Origin: Mycolicibacterium sp. lyk4-40-TYG-92
GTDB lineage: Bacteria; Actinomycetota; Actinomycetes; Mycobacteriales; Mycobacteriaceae
Length of the DNA stretch: 64,000 nt
NCBI RefSeq assembly: GCF_030209435.1
Contig: NZ_JARVRX010000007.1
Span: forward strand, 186,001-250,000
Direction: 5' to 3'
Below, one piece after another: positions 19,099 to 28,423 of this stretch (position 1 is its first letter; the number at the start of each line of letters is the position of its first letter). Position numbers and translations under genes: made by a program. Below the pieces are notes generated by a model that saw only the letters and a program-made list of their open reading frames with translations, made no database searches and was not told the DNA's origin.

Positions 19099-19704
19099 TC
19101 ACGCCTTCCGGGCGACGACGAGGTGGCCGGACAGCTGGACGGTGTCCGCGCCCGTGCCGGCCTGCAGCTGTGCGGGCCGGATGCTCTCGACCTGCCAGTG
19201 CCGCGAGACGACCTGGCGCAGTTCGTCTTCCGTGAACTGGGTGGGTCCCGGGCCGTCGTGGTCGCCGAACGCGCCGGTGCCGAAGGCCAGGATGTAGAAC
19301 GCGGCACCCGGCGCCGCCGCGCGATAAGCGGACCGCAGGTAGCCGTCACGCAGGTCGGCGGGCAGGGCATGCAGCAGGCCGCTGTCGAAGATGGTGCCGA
19401 ACCGCCCGTCGTGCCCGGTGAACGCGCTGATGTCCGTCTGCTCGAAAGTGGCTGTGCGCAAACCCCGTTCGGCCGCGGCCGCGGTCGCCGCCGCGACGGC
19501 CGTCGGTGTCAGGTCGATGCCGTGCACGGTGTGGCCCCGCGCCGCGAGAGCCAGGGCGAGCTCGGCATATCCGCAGCCGGCATCGAGTACCTCGCCCCGG
19601 ACAGCTCCGTCCCGGTCGATCAATGCCGCGAACTCGGGTTGCGGCGCGCCGATGTTCCATGCGGGCGCGTCCTCACCGCGGTAGGCGCCGTCCCAGTCGA
19701 TCAT
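19099..19704 (-). CDS. Class I SAM-dependent methyltransferase
   Basis: Cytoplasmic methyltransferase of unknown substrate. SAM-binding motif I VLDAGCGYAELALALA near residues 39-54, with motif post-I VHGIDLTPTAV. A good AGGAGG lies before the ATG at 19704. It overlaps the PPOX gene and is divergent from a TetR gene 74 bases away, whose product probably controls it. This block is not present at this position in M. tuberculosis as I recall. Confidence 0.85.
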   Translation of the reverse strand: MIDWDGAYRGEDAPAWNIGAPQPEFAALIDRDGAVRGEVLDAGCGYAELALALAARGHTVHGIDLTPTAVAAATAAAAERGLRTATFEQTDISAFTGHDGRFGTIFDSGLLHALPADLRDGYLRSAYRAAAPGAAFYILAFGTGAFGDHDGPGPTQFTEDELRQVVSRHWQVESIRPAQLQAGTGADTVQLSGHLVVARKA

Positions 19705-19734
19705 CTTTCCTCCTCGTCGAATGTTCGCCAGAAT

Positions 19735-19749
19735 AACGCACCGCGCGTT
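19735..19749. promoter_or_regulatory. Candidate TetR operator between methyltransferase and TetR genes
   Basis: Inverted repeat AACGC-accgc-GCGTT in the 74-bp divergent intergenic region. Position and symmetry suit a TetR-type site controlling both genes, but the arms are short. Confidence 0.35.
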
Positions 19750-19778
19750 TACTTTTGTTCCCTGAGAGGATGTGAGCC

Positions 19779-20354
19779 ATGACGGCAGCGACTCCCGAGC
19801 GCAAGGGCCAGCGCACGCGGCAGCGGATTCTGCTGGCCGCGCGAAAGGTGTTCGCCGAGGCCGGCTACGAGAAGGCCACCATCCGCGGCATCGCCGAATT
19901 GTCCGGCGTCGACAAGGCGTCGGTGATCAAGCACTTCGGCAGCAAGCAGGACCTGTTCCACGAAGCGGTGCAGTGGACCGTCCCGGTGGACGAGTTGACC
20001 ACCGCCGATCCCGCGCAAACCGCACAGAACTTCCTGCGCGGCCTGCTCGGCGCCTGGGCCGCCGACCCCGACGGCCCCATGGCGGTCCTCCTGCGCACCG
20101 CGATGACCAGCCCGGACGCGCTGGAGCTGCTACGAACCCAGGTGACCGATCAGGCCGTCACGTCCGTCGCGGCGACCATCGACGGCCCCGACGCCCGGCT
20201 GCGGGCGGCCCTGCTGAGCGCCGTGCTGATGGGCATCGCCAGCCAGCGCTACCTGCTGCAGTTCCCGGACCTGGCGGCCGCGTCCGACGAGGACATCGTG
20301 CGGATCATGGCGCCGGTGCTGGGTGGGCTGCTGGCGCCCGACCAGGTGCAGTAG
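19779..20354 (+). CDS. TetR-family transcriptional regulator
   Basis: Helix-turn-helix repressor-type protein. N-terminal DNA-binding domain is clear: TRQRILLAARKVFAEAGYEKATIRGIAELSGVDKASVIKHFGSK (residues 12-56 approximately). The C-terminal ligand domain resembles the TetR_C_7 type (around GMASQRYLLQ). 191 residues from the ATG at 19779. Divergent from the methyltransferase-PPOX operon, its most likely target. Ligand unknown. Confidence 0.88.
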   Translation: MTAATPERKGQRTRQRILLAARKVFAEAGYEKATIRGIAELSGVDKASVIKHFGSKQDLFHEAVQWTVPVDELTTADPAQTAQNFLRGLLGAWAADPDGPMAVLLRTAMTSPDALELLRTQVTDQAVTSVAATIDGPDARLRAALLSAVLMGIASQRYLLQFPDLAAASDEDIVRIMAPVLGGLLAPDQVQ

Positions 20355-20403
20355 CCCATCGACGGCGGTGCCGTCGGTAGCCCATCGACGGCGGTGCCGT
20401 CAG
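20352..20403. repeat. Two tandem 26-bp repeats, each with a GACGGC-ggt-GCCGTC hairpin
   Basis: Units at 20352-20377 and 20378-20403 differ at one base. Each contains a perfect 6-bp inverted repeat. A third, partial copy starts at 20404 inside the end of the Rv2175c-like gene. They lie between the convergent TetR and Rv2175c-like genes, so they may act as a double terminator for both strands, or be a duplicated gene end. Confidence 0.7.
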
Positions 20404-20804
20404 TAGCCCATCGCCTGGGCGCGCCGCAGCACTTCCCTGGCCTGGTGCGAATGCAGGGCATCCACCGGACGCGCGTTGGTGGTGCGTTCGGTGCTGCCGT
20501 CACGGCTCAGCGTCAGCGACTCGTCGGCGGTGAACAACCAACGCACGATGTCGGTTTCGTCGTAGCCGCCGTCGCGCAGCACGACCAGCAGGCCCGGCAG
20601 TTGCTTGACCACATGACCCTTGGCGTCGAAGAAGACCTTGGGCACGACGATGGCACCGTTCCGGCGCACTCCGAGGAGATGCCCGTCCCGCAACTGCTGA
20701 TGCACCTTGGTCACCGGGATACCCAGCATGGATGCCACCGCGGGAAGGTCGTAGACCGCTTCATCGGGACCGATAACGTCCTCTGCGGCCGGAATGCTGC
20801 TCAC
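20400..20804 (-). CDS. DNA-binding protein, PknL substrate family (Rv2175c-like)
   Basis: Winged helix-turn-helix protein. In M. tuberculosis Rv2175c is phosphorylated by PknL, encoded next door as here. Visible is the wHTH region YDLPAVASMLGIPVTKVHQQLRDGHLLGV (residues 18-46) and the conserved C-terminal ARPVDALHSHQAREVLRRAQAM. Starts at GTG 20804 and has 134 residues. It is shorter at the N-terminus than I recall for Rv2175c, and the segment carrying the reported phosphorylated threonine (Thr9) seems missing. No start exists further upstream in the frame. Divergent from pknL, with 31 bp between starts. Confidence 0.88.
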   Translation of the reverse strand: MSSIPAAEDVIGPDEAVYDLPAVASMLGIPVTKVHQQLRDGHLLGVRRNGAIVVPKVFFDAKGHVVKQLPGLLVVLRDGGYDETDIVRWLFTADESLTLSRDGSTERTTNARPVDALHSHQAREVLRRAQAMGY

Positions 20805-20823
20805 CCGGGAGATTCTAGAGCCG

Positions 20824-20829
20824 TACCAT
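20824..20829 (+). promoter_or_regulatory. -10 element of leaderless pknL
   Basis: TACCAT ends six bases before the pknL GTG, the spacing expected when transcription starts at the start codon. No Shine-Dalgarno sequence is seen between them. Confidence 0.4.
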
Positions 20830-20835
20830 TGCCAG

Positions 20836-22035
20836 GTGCAGCCATCCCACCAACCGGACCCACTGATCGGTGCGGTGCTGGACGGGCGCTACCGGGTGGA
20901 TGCACCGATTGCCAGTGGCGGTATGTCCACGGTGTACCGCGGCCTGGACACCCGGCTCGACCGCCTGGTCGCACTCAAGGTCATGGATTCGCGGTATTCG
21001 GGCGATCAGCAGTTTCTGACCCGCTTCCAGCGCGAGGCCCGGGCCGCGGCCGGCCTGAAAAGCCCAGGGCTGGTGGCGGTTTACGACCAGGGATTCGACG
21101 GTCGTCACCCGTTCCTGGTGATGGAGCTCGTCGAGGGCGGAACGCTGCGTGAGTTGTTGCGTGAGCGCGGCCCGATGCCGCCACACGCGGCGGCGGCCGT
21201 GCTGGCCCCCATGCTCGACGGCCTGGCGGTGGCCCACCAGGCGGGCCTGGTGCACCGCGACATCAAGCCCGAGAACGTCCTGATCTCCGACAGCGGTGAG
21301 GTCAAGATCGCCGACTTCGGGCTGGTGCGCGCCGTCGCTGAGGCCAAGATCACGTCGACGAGCGTCATCCTCGGCACCGCGGCATACCTGTCCCCCGAAC
21401 AGGTCAGCACCGGCGACGCCGACCCGCGCAGCGACGTCTACTCCGTCGGCATCCTGGCGTACGAGCTATTGACCGGCACCACACCGTTCACCGGCGACAG
21501 TCCCCTCAGCGTCGCGTATCAGCGACTCGATCAGGACGTGCCGCCGCCGAGCGCGGCAATCGCCGGTGTGCCAAAGCAATTCGACGACCTGGTGGCCTGC
21601 GCGACGGCCCGGGTCGCCGACGACCGCTACCTCGACGCCGGCGACATGGCGGCCGAGCTCGCCGCGATCGTCGCCGATCTCGATCTGCCCGAATTCCGGG
21701 TGCCGGCGCCGACCAACTCGGCGCAGCACACCGCGGCGGCCGCCCAGCGTGGCCGCGCGGATCGCACCACTGTCGCGACCGGCCGGGCCCCGGCACCGAA
21801 GCCGGCGCCGCAGCACACCCTGCAATTCACGATGGATCCGGCGATGGATCCCGCGCTGTTCGAATCCCCGGCGGCGGCAAAGCAATTCGCCGGCATCGAC
21901 CTCGACGACTTCGCCTGGGCGCGGCAGCGCTCGCGCCGGGCGGTGCTGTTCTGGCTCATCGCGATCCTGACGCTGACGGCACTGGTCGCCGCCGGCGCCT
22001 GGACGCTCGGCACCAACATCGACGGGCTGTTCTAG
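20836..22035 (+). CDS. pknL: Serine/threonine protein kinase PknL
   Basis: Hanks-type receptor-like kinase. From GTG 20836: glycine loop IASGGMSTVY, invariant Lys48, catalytic HRDIKPEN (Asp142), DFG at 160-162, and an activation loop with Thr173 and Thr175, the same numbers reported as autophosphorylation sites in M. tuberculosis PknL. A juxtamembrane linker of ~110 residues leads to one membrane segment near the C-terminus (about 372-392) with only a few residues outside, so no sensor domain. A start at 20794 is possible but would overlap the divergent gene. Linked to division and cell-wall regulation in mycobacteria. Confidence 0.94.
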   Translation: MQPSHQPDPLIGAVLDGRYRVDAPIASGGMSTVYRGLDTRLDRLVALKVMDSRYSGDQQFLTRFQREARAAAGLKSPGLVAVYDQGFDGRHPFLVMELVEGGTLRELLRERGPMPPHAAAAVLAPMLDGLAVAHQAGLVHRDIKPENVLISDSGEVKIADFGLVRAVAEAKITSTSVILGTAAYLSPEQVSTGDADPRSDVYSVGILAYELLTGTTPFTGDSPLSVAYQRLDQDVPPPSAAIAGVPKQFDDLVACATARVADDRYLDAGDMAAELAAIVADLDLPEFRVPAPTNSAQHTAAAAQRGRADRTTVATGRAPAPKPAPQHTLQFTMDPAMDPALFESPAAAKQFAGIDLDDFAWARQRSRRAVLFWLIAILTLTALVAAGAWTLGTNIDGLF

Positions 22036-22046
22036 AAACACCGAAA

Positions 22047-22094
22047 GGCCACCTACTGCACGGATTTCCCGGAAAAACGTGCGGTAAGTGGCCC
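22047..22094. terminator. Long imperfect hairpin between pknL and aroG
   Basis: Arms 22047-22062 and 22079-22094 pair over 16 positions with two wobble pairs. The 16-base loop is itself partly self-complementary. There is no U-run, so it is not a canonical intrinsic terminator, but its place between convergent genes suggests a role in ending or protecting both transcripts. Confidence 0.5.
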
Positions 22095-22107
22095 CTCGGC
22101 GGGAAAG

Positions 22108-23526
<1,419 letters not shown>

Positions 23527-23605
23527 TTACCCGCCAATTCGGCCCCGATCGACGGATTTGGGACCGCCGGGAGAAAACCGGGCCCGGTGCGCGACTATTG
23601 ACGAT

Positions 23606-24319
23606 GTGGAGTGCGAGATTGCCCGGGAGGCGCTGTCCGCGCGCATGGACGGAGAGCATGAACCCGTACCCGCGCGCCGCGTCGACGAGCACCTGGCGGC
23701 CTGCCCCGAGTGCCGGCAGTGGCAGGACGAGCTGAACAGCCAGATGGAACTGCTGCGCGGGCTGATCGCCGCCGACCGCACCCGGATGACGGCAGTGGCC
23801 GACACGGTCTCGCAACCCGCCCTGCCCGAAACCCGCGCCGGCCTCGACTGGGTGCGCATCGGCCTCGCGGCCGTGGGCGCGGTCCAGCTCGTCCTGGCCG
23901 TCCTGCAGGCAGCGGGCGTCAGCGTCGGCGTGCACGTCGGGCATGCCGCCGGCGGGCACGTGGTCAACGAGTCGACGGCCTGGTCCGTCGCGCTCGGCGT
24001 CGCCATGCTGGTCGCGGCCGCCCGCCCCGCCGCGGCCATGGGCCTGGCTGTCGTGGGCGGCGTGTTCGCCCTCGTGCTCACCGGCTACGTCGTCGTCGAC
24101 GGACTGACCGGAGCGGTCGGCGCGGTTCGCATGCTGAGCCATCTGCCGGTTCTGGCCGGCGTGGTGCTGACCGTGCTGGTGTGGCGCCGCCACATGCACG
24201 AGCCACCACGGCCGCGCCGCGACGCGGCACCCACGCTCGACGACATCACGCTGCCGGACAACGCGTCGCGCGGCCGCCGCCGGGGCCACCTGTGGCCCAC
24301 CGACGGCAACGCCGCCTAG
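23606..24319 (+). CDS. Zinc-finger (HX3CXXC) membrane protein, anti-sigma-like
   Basis: Starts at GTG 23606 (VECEIAREALSARMDGE). Residues ~26-36 contain HLAACPEC, the H-x3-C-x2-C pattern of zinc-binding anti-sigma domains (zf-HC2). At least four membrane segments follow between residues ~85 and 195, unlike simple one-pass anti-sigma factors. The segment VGVHVGHAAGGHV is His-rich and might bind metal. About 237 residues. It opens the copper island that also encodes SigC, so it is a candidate SigC partner, but the genes are 6.5 kb apart and this is inference. Its stop overlaps the convergent DUF5134 stop in a CTAG. Confidence 0.8.
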   Translation: MECEIAREALSARMDGEHEPVPARRVDEHLAACPECRQWQDELNSQMELLRGLIAADRTRMTAVADTVSQPALPETRAGLDWVRIGLAAVGAVQLVLAVLQAAGVSVGVHVGHAAGGHVVNESTAWSVALGVAMLVAAARPAAAMGLAVVGGVFALVLTGYVVVDGLTGAVGAVRMLSHLPVLAGVVLTVLVWRRHMHEPPRPRRDAAPTLDDITLPDNASRGRRRGHLWPTDGNAA

Positions 24320-24972
24320 ACCATCACGCCGAACATGATCGCCATCCCGGCCGCCGCCATGGCCTGGCAGGCCACGGCGAACCACGCACGAGCCGGGGCG
24401 TCGGGGCGCTCCTGCCGCACCGCGAAGTACCGGATGGCCCACCACAATGCGGCGACGCCGAACAGGGCGGTGAGCGTCCAGTTGACCGCGTCGACCCACG
24501 CCGACGGCTGTCCGCAGCCGCCCATCGGGCCCGAATGCGTCGCCGTCCCGGACATGTCCATTCCCGGCATCGACGGCATCGACGACGCCTGCTGCGGCGC
24601 CTCGGCCGCTGTTCCGGCGCACTGACCGGGCAGCACCTGCCCGTCCATCACGGCGTACATCCACGCCATGGCCAGCATCATCACCGCGTGATAGCCGTCG
24701 GCCACCCGATGGCCGGCGCGCAATACCAGGACGACGGCAAACCAGCCGGCCGCCAGCAGGAAGAACACCAGCGGCGGCCGGTTCGGCACAGACATCCCCG
24801 CGGGCCACGCCATGACCAGCATGGCCACGGCCATCACCAGATGCAGCGCACGGCTGGTCTGGTCGCGCCAGGTTCGGTCCTCGCGAGCCTTGGCCAGGGC
24901 GTAGACGCACTGGGCCGCACTCAGCAGAAACAGCCCGGTCACGAGCAACCGGAGCCAGATGTCGGCGATCAT
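24316..24972 (-). CDS. DUF5134 membrane protein with Met-rich loop
   Basis: 218 residues with about five to six membrane segments. The central extracytoplasmic loop (about residues 118-150) is rich in Met, with MPSMPGMDMSG and nearby His and Cys, resembling copper-binding Met motifs. WPAGM and YHAVMML are shared with the second DUF5134 protein at 31909-32466, so the two are paralogs. The ATG overlaps the PepSY gene stop (ATGA at 24969-24972), placing both in one operon. Role inferred as copper handling from the loop and context; biochemical function unknown. Confidence 0.82.
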   Translation of the reverse strand: MIADIWLRLLVTGLFLLSAAQCVYALAKAREDRTWRDQTSRALHLVMAVAMLVMAWPAGMSVPNRPPLVFFLLAAGWFAVVLVLRAGHRVADGYHAVMMLAMAWMYAVMDGQVLPGQCAGTAAEAPQQASSMPSMPGMDMSGTATHSGPMGGCGQPSAWVDAVNWTLTALFGVAALWWAIRYFAVRQERPDAPARAWFAVACQAMAAAGMAIMFGVMV

Positions 24973-26342
24973 CGGGACGCCTGCTGCCGCTGACGCCAGC
25001 CCAGTGCCACGTCGACCGCGACGAACAGGGCCAGGGTGAGTCCGAACAGCGGGGCGAAGTACCCGACGCCGCCGAGAGCGAGCACCAGCAGCGCCGCTTC
25101 ATAGGGTCGCAACGCCGAAAGCGCACCGCGCCGTTGTCCGGTCGGCAGGGCGAACCCGGCACCGCGGGTCGGCCGCCGTCGCCACCACATCCGGTACCCC
25201 AGCACGATCGCGACGATCATCGCGAGCGCGACCGCGATCAGCGCCAGCTGGTTGACCAGGCCGAACAGGATGCCCATGTGCAGGTCGATGACCCAGTCGG
25301 TCATCTTCGCCATCAACGGCCACTCGGCGAAGTCGAGCCGCGCCGTCACCGTGCTCGTGGCGGGGTCGACGACGATCGCGTCGTACTGCGTCGGCCAGTC
25401 GCGCTTGCGCTCGGCGACCTGCCAGCCCTGCCCCGCCGTCGTCGGCGGATACATCCACATGGGATTCCGCAGGTGCGCCTCGTGGGCGACCTGCAGCGTC
25501 GCGTCGGCACCGCGCAGCGCGGCGGCCTCGTCGAGCGTCGGCCCAGCGGTCTGCCCCGGCAGCGCGGTGTCGACCGACGGGCTGGTCCAGCTCAGCGCCG
25601 TCCGCAGTTGGGCGACGTTCTCGCCGGCGAACCGCGACCACGTCATGCCGGACACCGCCAGCAGCGCCACCGCCGCGAGGATCCAGACCCCGAGGGTGCC
25701 GTGCCACGACAGCAGCCGGCGCCGCCCGGTCGCCCGCACATCCGGGACGACGAGCCGGCGCGGCTGTCCCCTGTTGTGCCCGATCCACAGCAGCAGGCCC
25801 ACGCCGGCGATCACCCACGACCAGCTGGCCGCCAGCTCGCTGTAGTTCCGGCCGAAGGCCCCGAGGTGCAGGTTGCGGTGCAGTTCGTCGAACCACGCCC
25901 GCACCGGCAGCCACTGGCCGTAGGTGGTCAGGGCGCCGCGGACCGTGCCGGTGTAGGGGTCGACGAACACCGTGCGCGCGTAGTCGGCGGGGACGTCGTC
26001 CACCGCGAGCGTCACCTGCGTGGTCTCGTCCGGAGCGGCGGGCGGCCGGATGCTGGTGACGGTGCCCTCCGGATGCGCGGACCGGACGGCGGCCAGCTGG
26101 GCGGCCAGTGGCAGCTGCCGGTCGCCGACGTGGTCGACGGTGAGTTCGTGCCGGTACACCGCACTGTCGATCTGCGGGATCACCGCGTACAGCAGCCCGG
26201 TGACGGCGGCGATCAGGATGAACGGCGCGACGAACAGGCCGGCGTAGAAGTGCAGCCGCAGCAGTGCCGGGCGAAAGCGCTTCCACGCCGACGCATCGGC
26301 CGCGGCGGCAACGTCCGGTTCGGGCAGTTGGGTATGACTCAC
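24969..26342 (-). CDS. PepSY-domain transmembrane protein
   Basis: 457-residue PepSY_TM family protein with four to five membrane segments: one near residues 25-50, one near 170-190, one near 212-232, and two at the C-terminus. Large extracytoplasmic PepSY regions lie between them (for example DDVPADYARTVFVDPYTGTVRG). The family is often found beside metal uptake or reductase systems. First gene of an operon with DUF5134. Starts at GTG 26342, immediately beside a 10-base element (TATTGGTCGG on the plus strand) that recurs upstream of ctpB. Confidence 0.85.
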   Translation of the reverse strand: MSHTQLPEPDVAAAADASAWKRFRPALLRLHFYAGLFVAPFILIAAVTGLLYAVIPQIDSAVYRHELTVDHVGDRQLPLAAQLAAVRSAHPEGTVTSIRPPAAPDETTQVTLAVDDVPADYARTVFVDPYTGTVRGALTTYGQWLPVRAWFDELHRNLHLGAFGRNYSELAASWSWVIAGVGLLLWIGHNRGQPRRLVVPDVRATGRRRLLSWHGTLGVWILAAVALLAVSGMTWSRFAGENVAQLRTALSWTSPSVDTALPGQTAGPTLDEAAALRGADATLQVAHEAHLRNPMWMYPPTTAGQGWQVAERKRDWPTQYDAIVVDPATSTVTARLDFAEWPLMAKMTDWVIDLHMGILFGLVNQLALIAVALAMIVAIVLGYRMWWRRRPTRGAGFALPTGQRRGALSALRPYEAALLVLALGGVGYFAPLFGLTLALFVAVDVALGWRQRQQASR

Positions 26343-26455
26343 AACTTGTATTGGTCGGCGCGCGGCGCCAGGAGTTCCTGCGCCCGGAAAATTTCTACGA
26401 CACCTGGTCGTAGACTGGCCACGATCAGTTCTTCAGGTGGAAGGCCGGTATTTCG

Positions 26456-28420
26456 ATGGGCTCGGACCGGGCGGGCAGGTTGGCTACAGGGCGAGCGAAA
26501 CGACGGGACCAACTCCTGCCGCTGTTGGGTTATCTGGCCGCGGTCGCCGCCCTGGTCACCTACGCCCTCATCTCGGGCGATCAGCGCTTCATCGCCACGG
26601 GCGACAGCTACCCCGGCACGTTCACCTCGTGCGCCGAACCGGTGGGCTACTTCACGGCCATCTTCGCCGCCGCGATCTGTCTCGGCGGTCTGGTGTACGT
26701 CGTCACCACCGCGCGGCCTGACCCCAAGGGCGTCATCGACCCGCCCGCATTCCGCATCCACCTTGTGCTGGAACGGGTTTCGCTGGTCTGGCTGGTCGCC
26801 TCGGCGTTCATGGTGGTGGTGCAGGCGGCGACCGACGCCGGCGCCCCGGCGCTGCGACTGGTGGAGAGCGGCCGGCTGGGTGAGGCCATCGGCGCATCCG
26901 AGATGGCCCGTGGCTGGATCGTCGCCACAGTGTGCGCCGCGGTCGTGGCGCTGACGCTGCGGTTCAGCGTGCGGTGGATCGCCATGGTCGTGCTGCTGCT
27001 GCCCAGCGTGATCGGGGTCCTGGCGCTGCCGGTGACCGGCAATGCCAGCGAAGGACCCGACCACGACTACACGACCAGCGCGGTCATCGTGTTCGCGGTG
27101 GCGCTGGCGGTGCTGGCCGGCTCGAAGATCGCGGCCGTCATCAGTCCGCCGGCCGCCGACCTCTACCGGCGGGTGCTGATCATCCAGGTGGCCTGCGGCA
27201 CCGTCGCGCTGATCTACGGCGTGCTGCTGCTGGCCGACCAGCTCGGGCCCCCCGGCCTGACGGGCAGCGACTATGGGCGGTGGGCCATCGTCGCCGCGAT
27301 CGCGCTGGCGGCGTCCTGGATCACCGACGCCGCGGCACTGCGCCGGGCGAAGCCGTCCCTGCTGGCGACCTGCCTGCCCGCGATCACCGCGCTCGCCGCG
27401 GTGTCCGCCATGGCGGTGCAGACCGCGCCGCGCCTGCTGCACCACAAGTACACGACGTGGGACGTCTTCCTCGGCTACGAACTGCCCGACCCGCCGAATG
27501 TCGTTCGGCTGCTGACGGTCTGGCGGTTCGACACCTTCATCGGCATCGGCGCGCTGGTCCTTGCCGGGGCCTATCTGTACGCGTACCTGAAGCTGCGGCG
27601 CCGCGGCGACGAGTGGCCGGTCGGCCGGTTGCTCGCCTGGCTGATCGGCTGCGGCGTCTTGCTTTTCACCAGCAGCTCGGGTGTGCGGGCCTACGGTTCG
27701 GCGATGTTCAGCGTGCACATGGGCGAGCACATGACGCTCAACATGTTCGTCCCCGTGCTGCTCGTGCTCGGCGGCCCAGTGACCCTGGCGCTGCGCGCCC
27801 TGCCGCCGGCGGGTGACGGCGCACCACCGGGACCGCGCGAATGGATCCTGTGGCTCGTGCACTCGAAAGTCACGGCCGCACTGTCGAATCCGATCGTGGC
27901 GTTCGTACTGTTCGTCGCGTCGCTGTACGCGGTGTACTTCACCCCGATCTTCAACACGCTGGTCCGTTACCACTGGGGCCACGAGCTGATGAGCGTGCAC
28001 TTCCTGCTGGTCGGCTACCTCTTCTACTGGGGCATCATCGGTATCGACCCGGGCCCCAAGCGCCTGCCATTCCTGGGCCGGCTCGGATTGTTGTTCGCGG
28101 TCATGCCTTTTCACGCGTTCTTCGGCATCGCGACCATGACCATGACCGACACCATCGGTGGGTCGTTCTACAAGTTCGTCGGCCTGCCGTGGCTGTCGAG
28201 CATCGGCGCCGACCAGCACCTCGGCGGCGCCATCGCGTGGGGTTCGAGCGAACTGCCGGTGATCCTGGTGGTCATCGCGCTGGTGGCCCAGTGGGCCAAG
28301 CAGGATCGCCGCGCCGCATCGCGCTCGGACCGGCACTCGGATTCCAACTACGGCGACGACGACCTGGACGCCTACAACGCGATGCTGCGCGAACTGGCCC
28401 GCCAGCGCGGCCAGCAGTAG
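26456..28420 (+). CDS. CtaG-like / CopD-like copper membrane protein (Rv0102-like)
   Basis: 654-residue polytopic membrane protein. The N-terminal half (~residues 20-330) looks like a CopD-type domain; the C-terminal half matches the CtaG (caa3-type oxidase assembly) family, with [24 protein letters not shown] and later [22 protein letters not shown], whose His and Met residues could bind copper. The start at 26456 has GGAAGG ten bases upstream. In M. tuberculosis Rv0102 is similarly convergent with ctpB (from memory). Here the stop lies four bases from that of ctpB. Likely delivers or imports copper for cuproenzymes. Confidence 0.85.
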   Translation: MGSDRAGRLATGRAKRRDQLLPLLGYLAAVAALVTYALISGDQRFIATGDSYPGTFTSCAEPVGYFTAIFAAAICLGGLVYVVTTARPDPKGVIDPPAFRIHLVLERVSLVWLVASAFMVVVQAATDAGAPALRLVESGRLGEAIGASEMARGWIVATVCAAVVALTLRFSVRWIAMVVLLLPSVIGVLALPVTGNASEGPDHDYTTSAVIVFAVALAVLAGSKIAAVISPPAADLYRRVLIIQVACGTVALIYGVLLLADQLGPPGLTGSDYGRWAIVAAIALAASWITDAAALRRAKPSLLATCLPAITALAAVSAMAVQTAPRLLHHKYTTWDVFLGYELPDPPNVVRLLTVWRFDTFIGIGALVLAGAYLYAYLKLRRRGDEWPVGRLLAWLIGCGVLLFTSSSGVRAYGSAMFSVHMGEHMTLNMFVPVLLVLGGPVTLALRALPPAGDGAPPGPREWILWLVHSKVTAALSNPIVAFVLFVASLYAVYFTPIFNTLVRYHWGHELMSVHFLLVGYLFYWGIIGIDPGPKRLPFLGRLGLLFAVMPFHAFFGIATMTMTDTIGGSFYKFVGLPWLSSIGADQHLGGAIAWGSSELPVILVVIALVAQWAKQDRRAASRSDRHSDSNYGDDDLDAYNAMLRELARQRGQQ

Positions 28421-28423
28421 GGC

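Noticed and set aside
26390..26420. SigC-type promoter upstream of the CtaG-like gene (GGAAAAT and CGTAGA)
   Set aside because: Only a loose match to the published SigC pattern and not repeated at the other island promoters.
26339..28336. 665-codon minus-strand frame opposite the CtaG-like gene
   Set aside because: Composition is Arg/Gln/Asp/His-rich as expected for antisense of a membrane protein gene; no motif and no ribosome-binding site.
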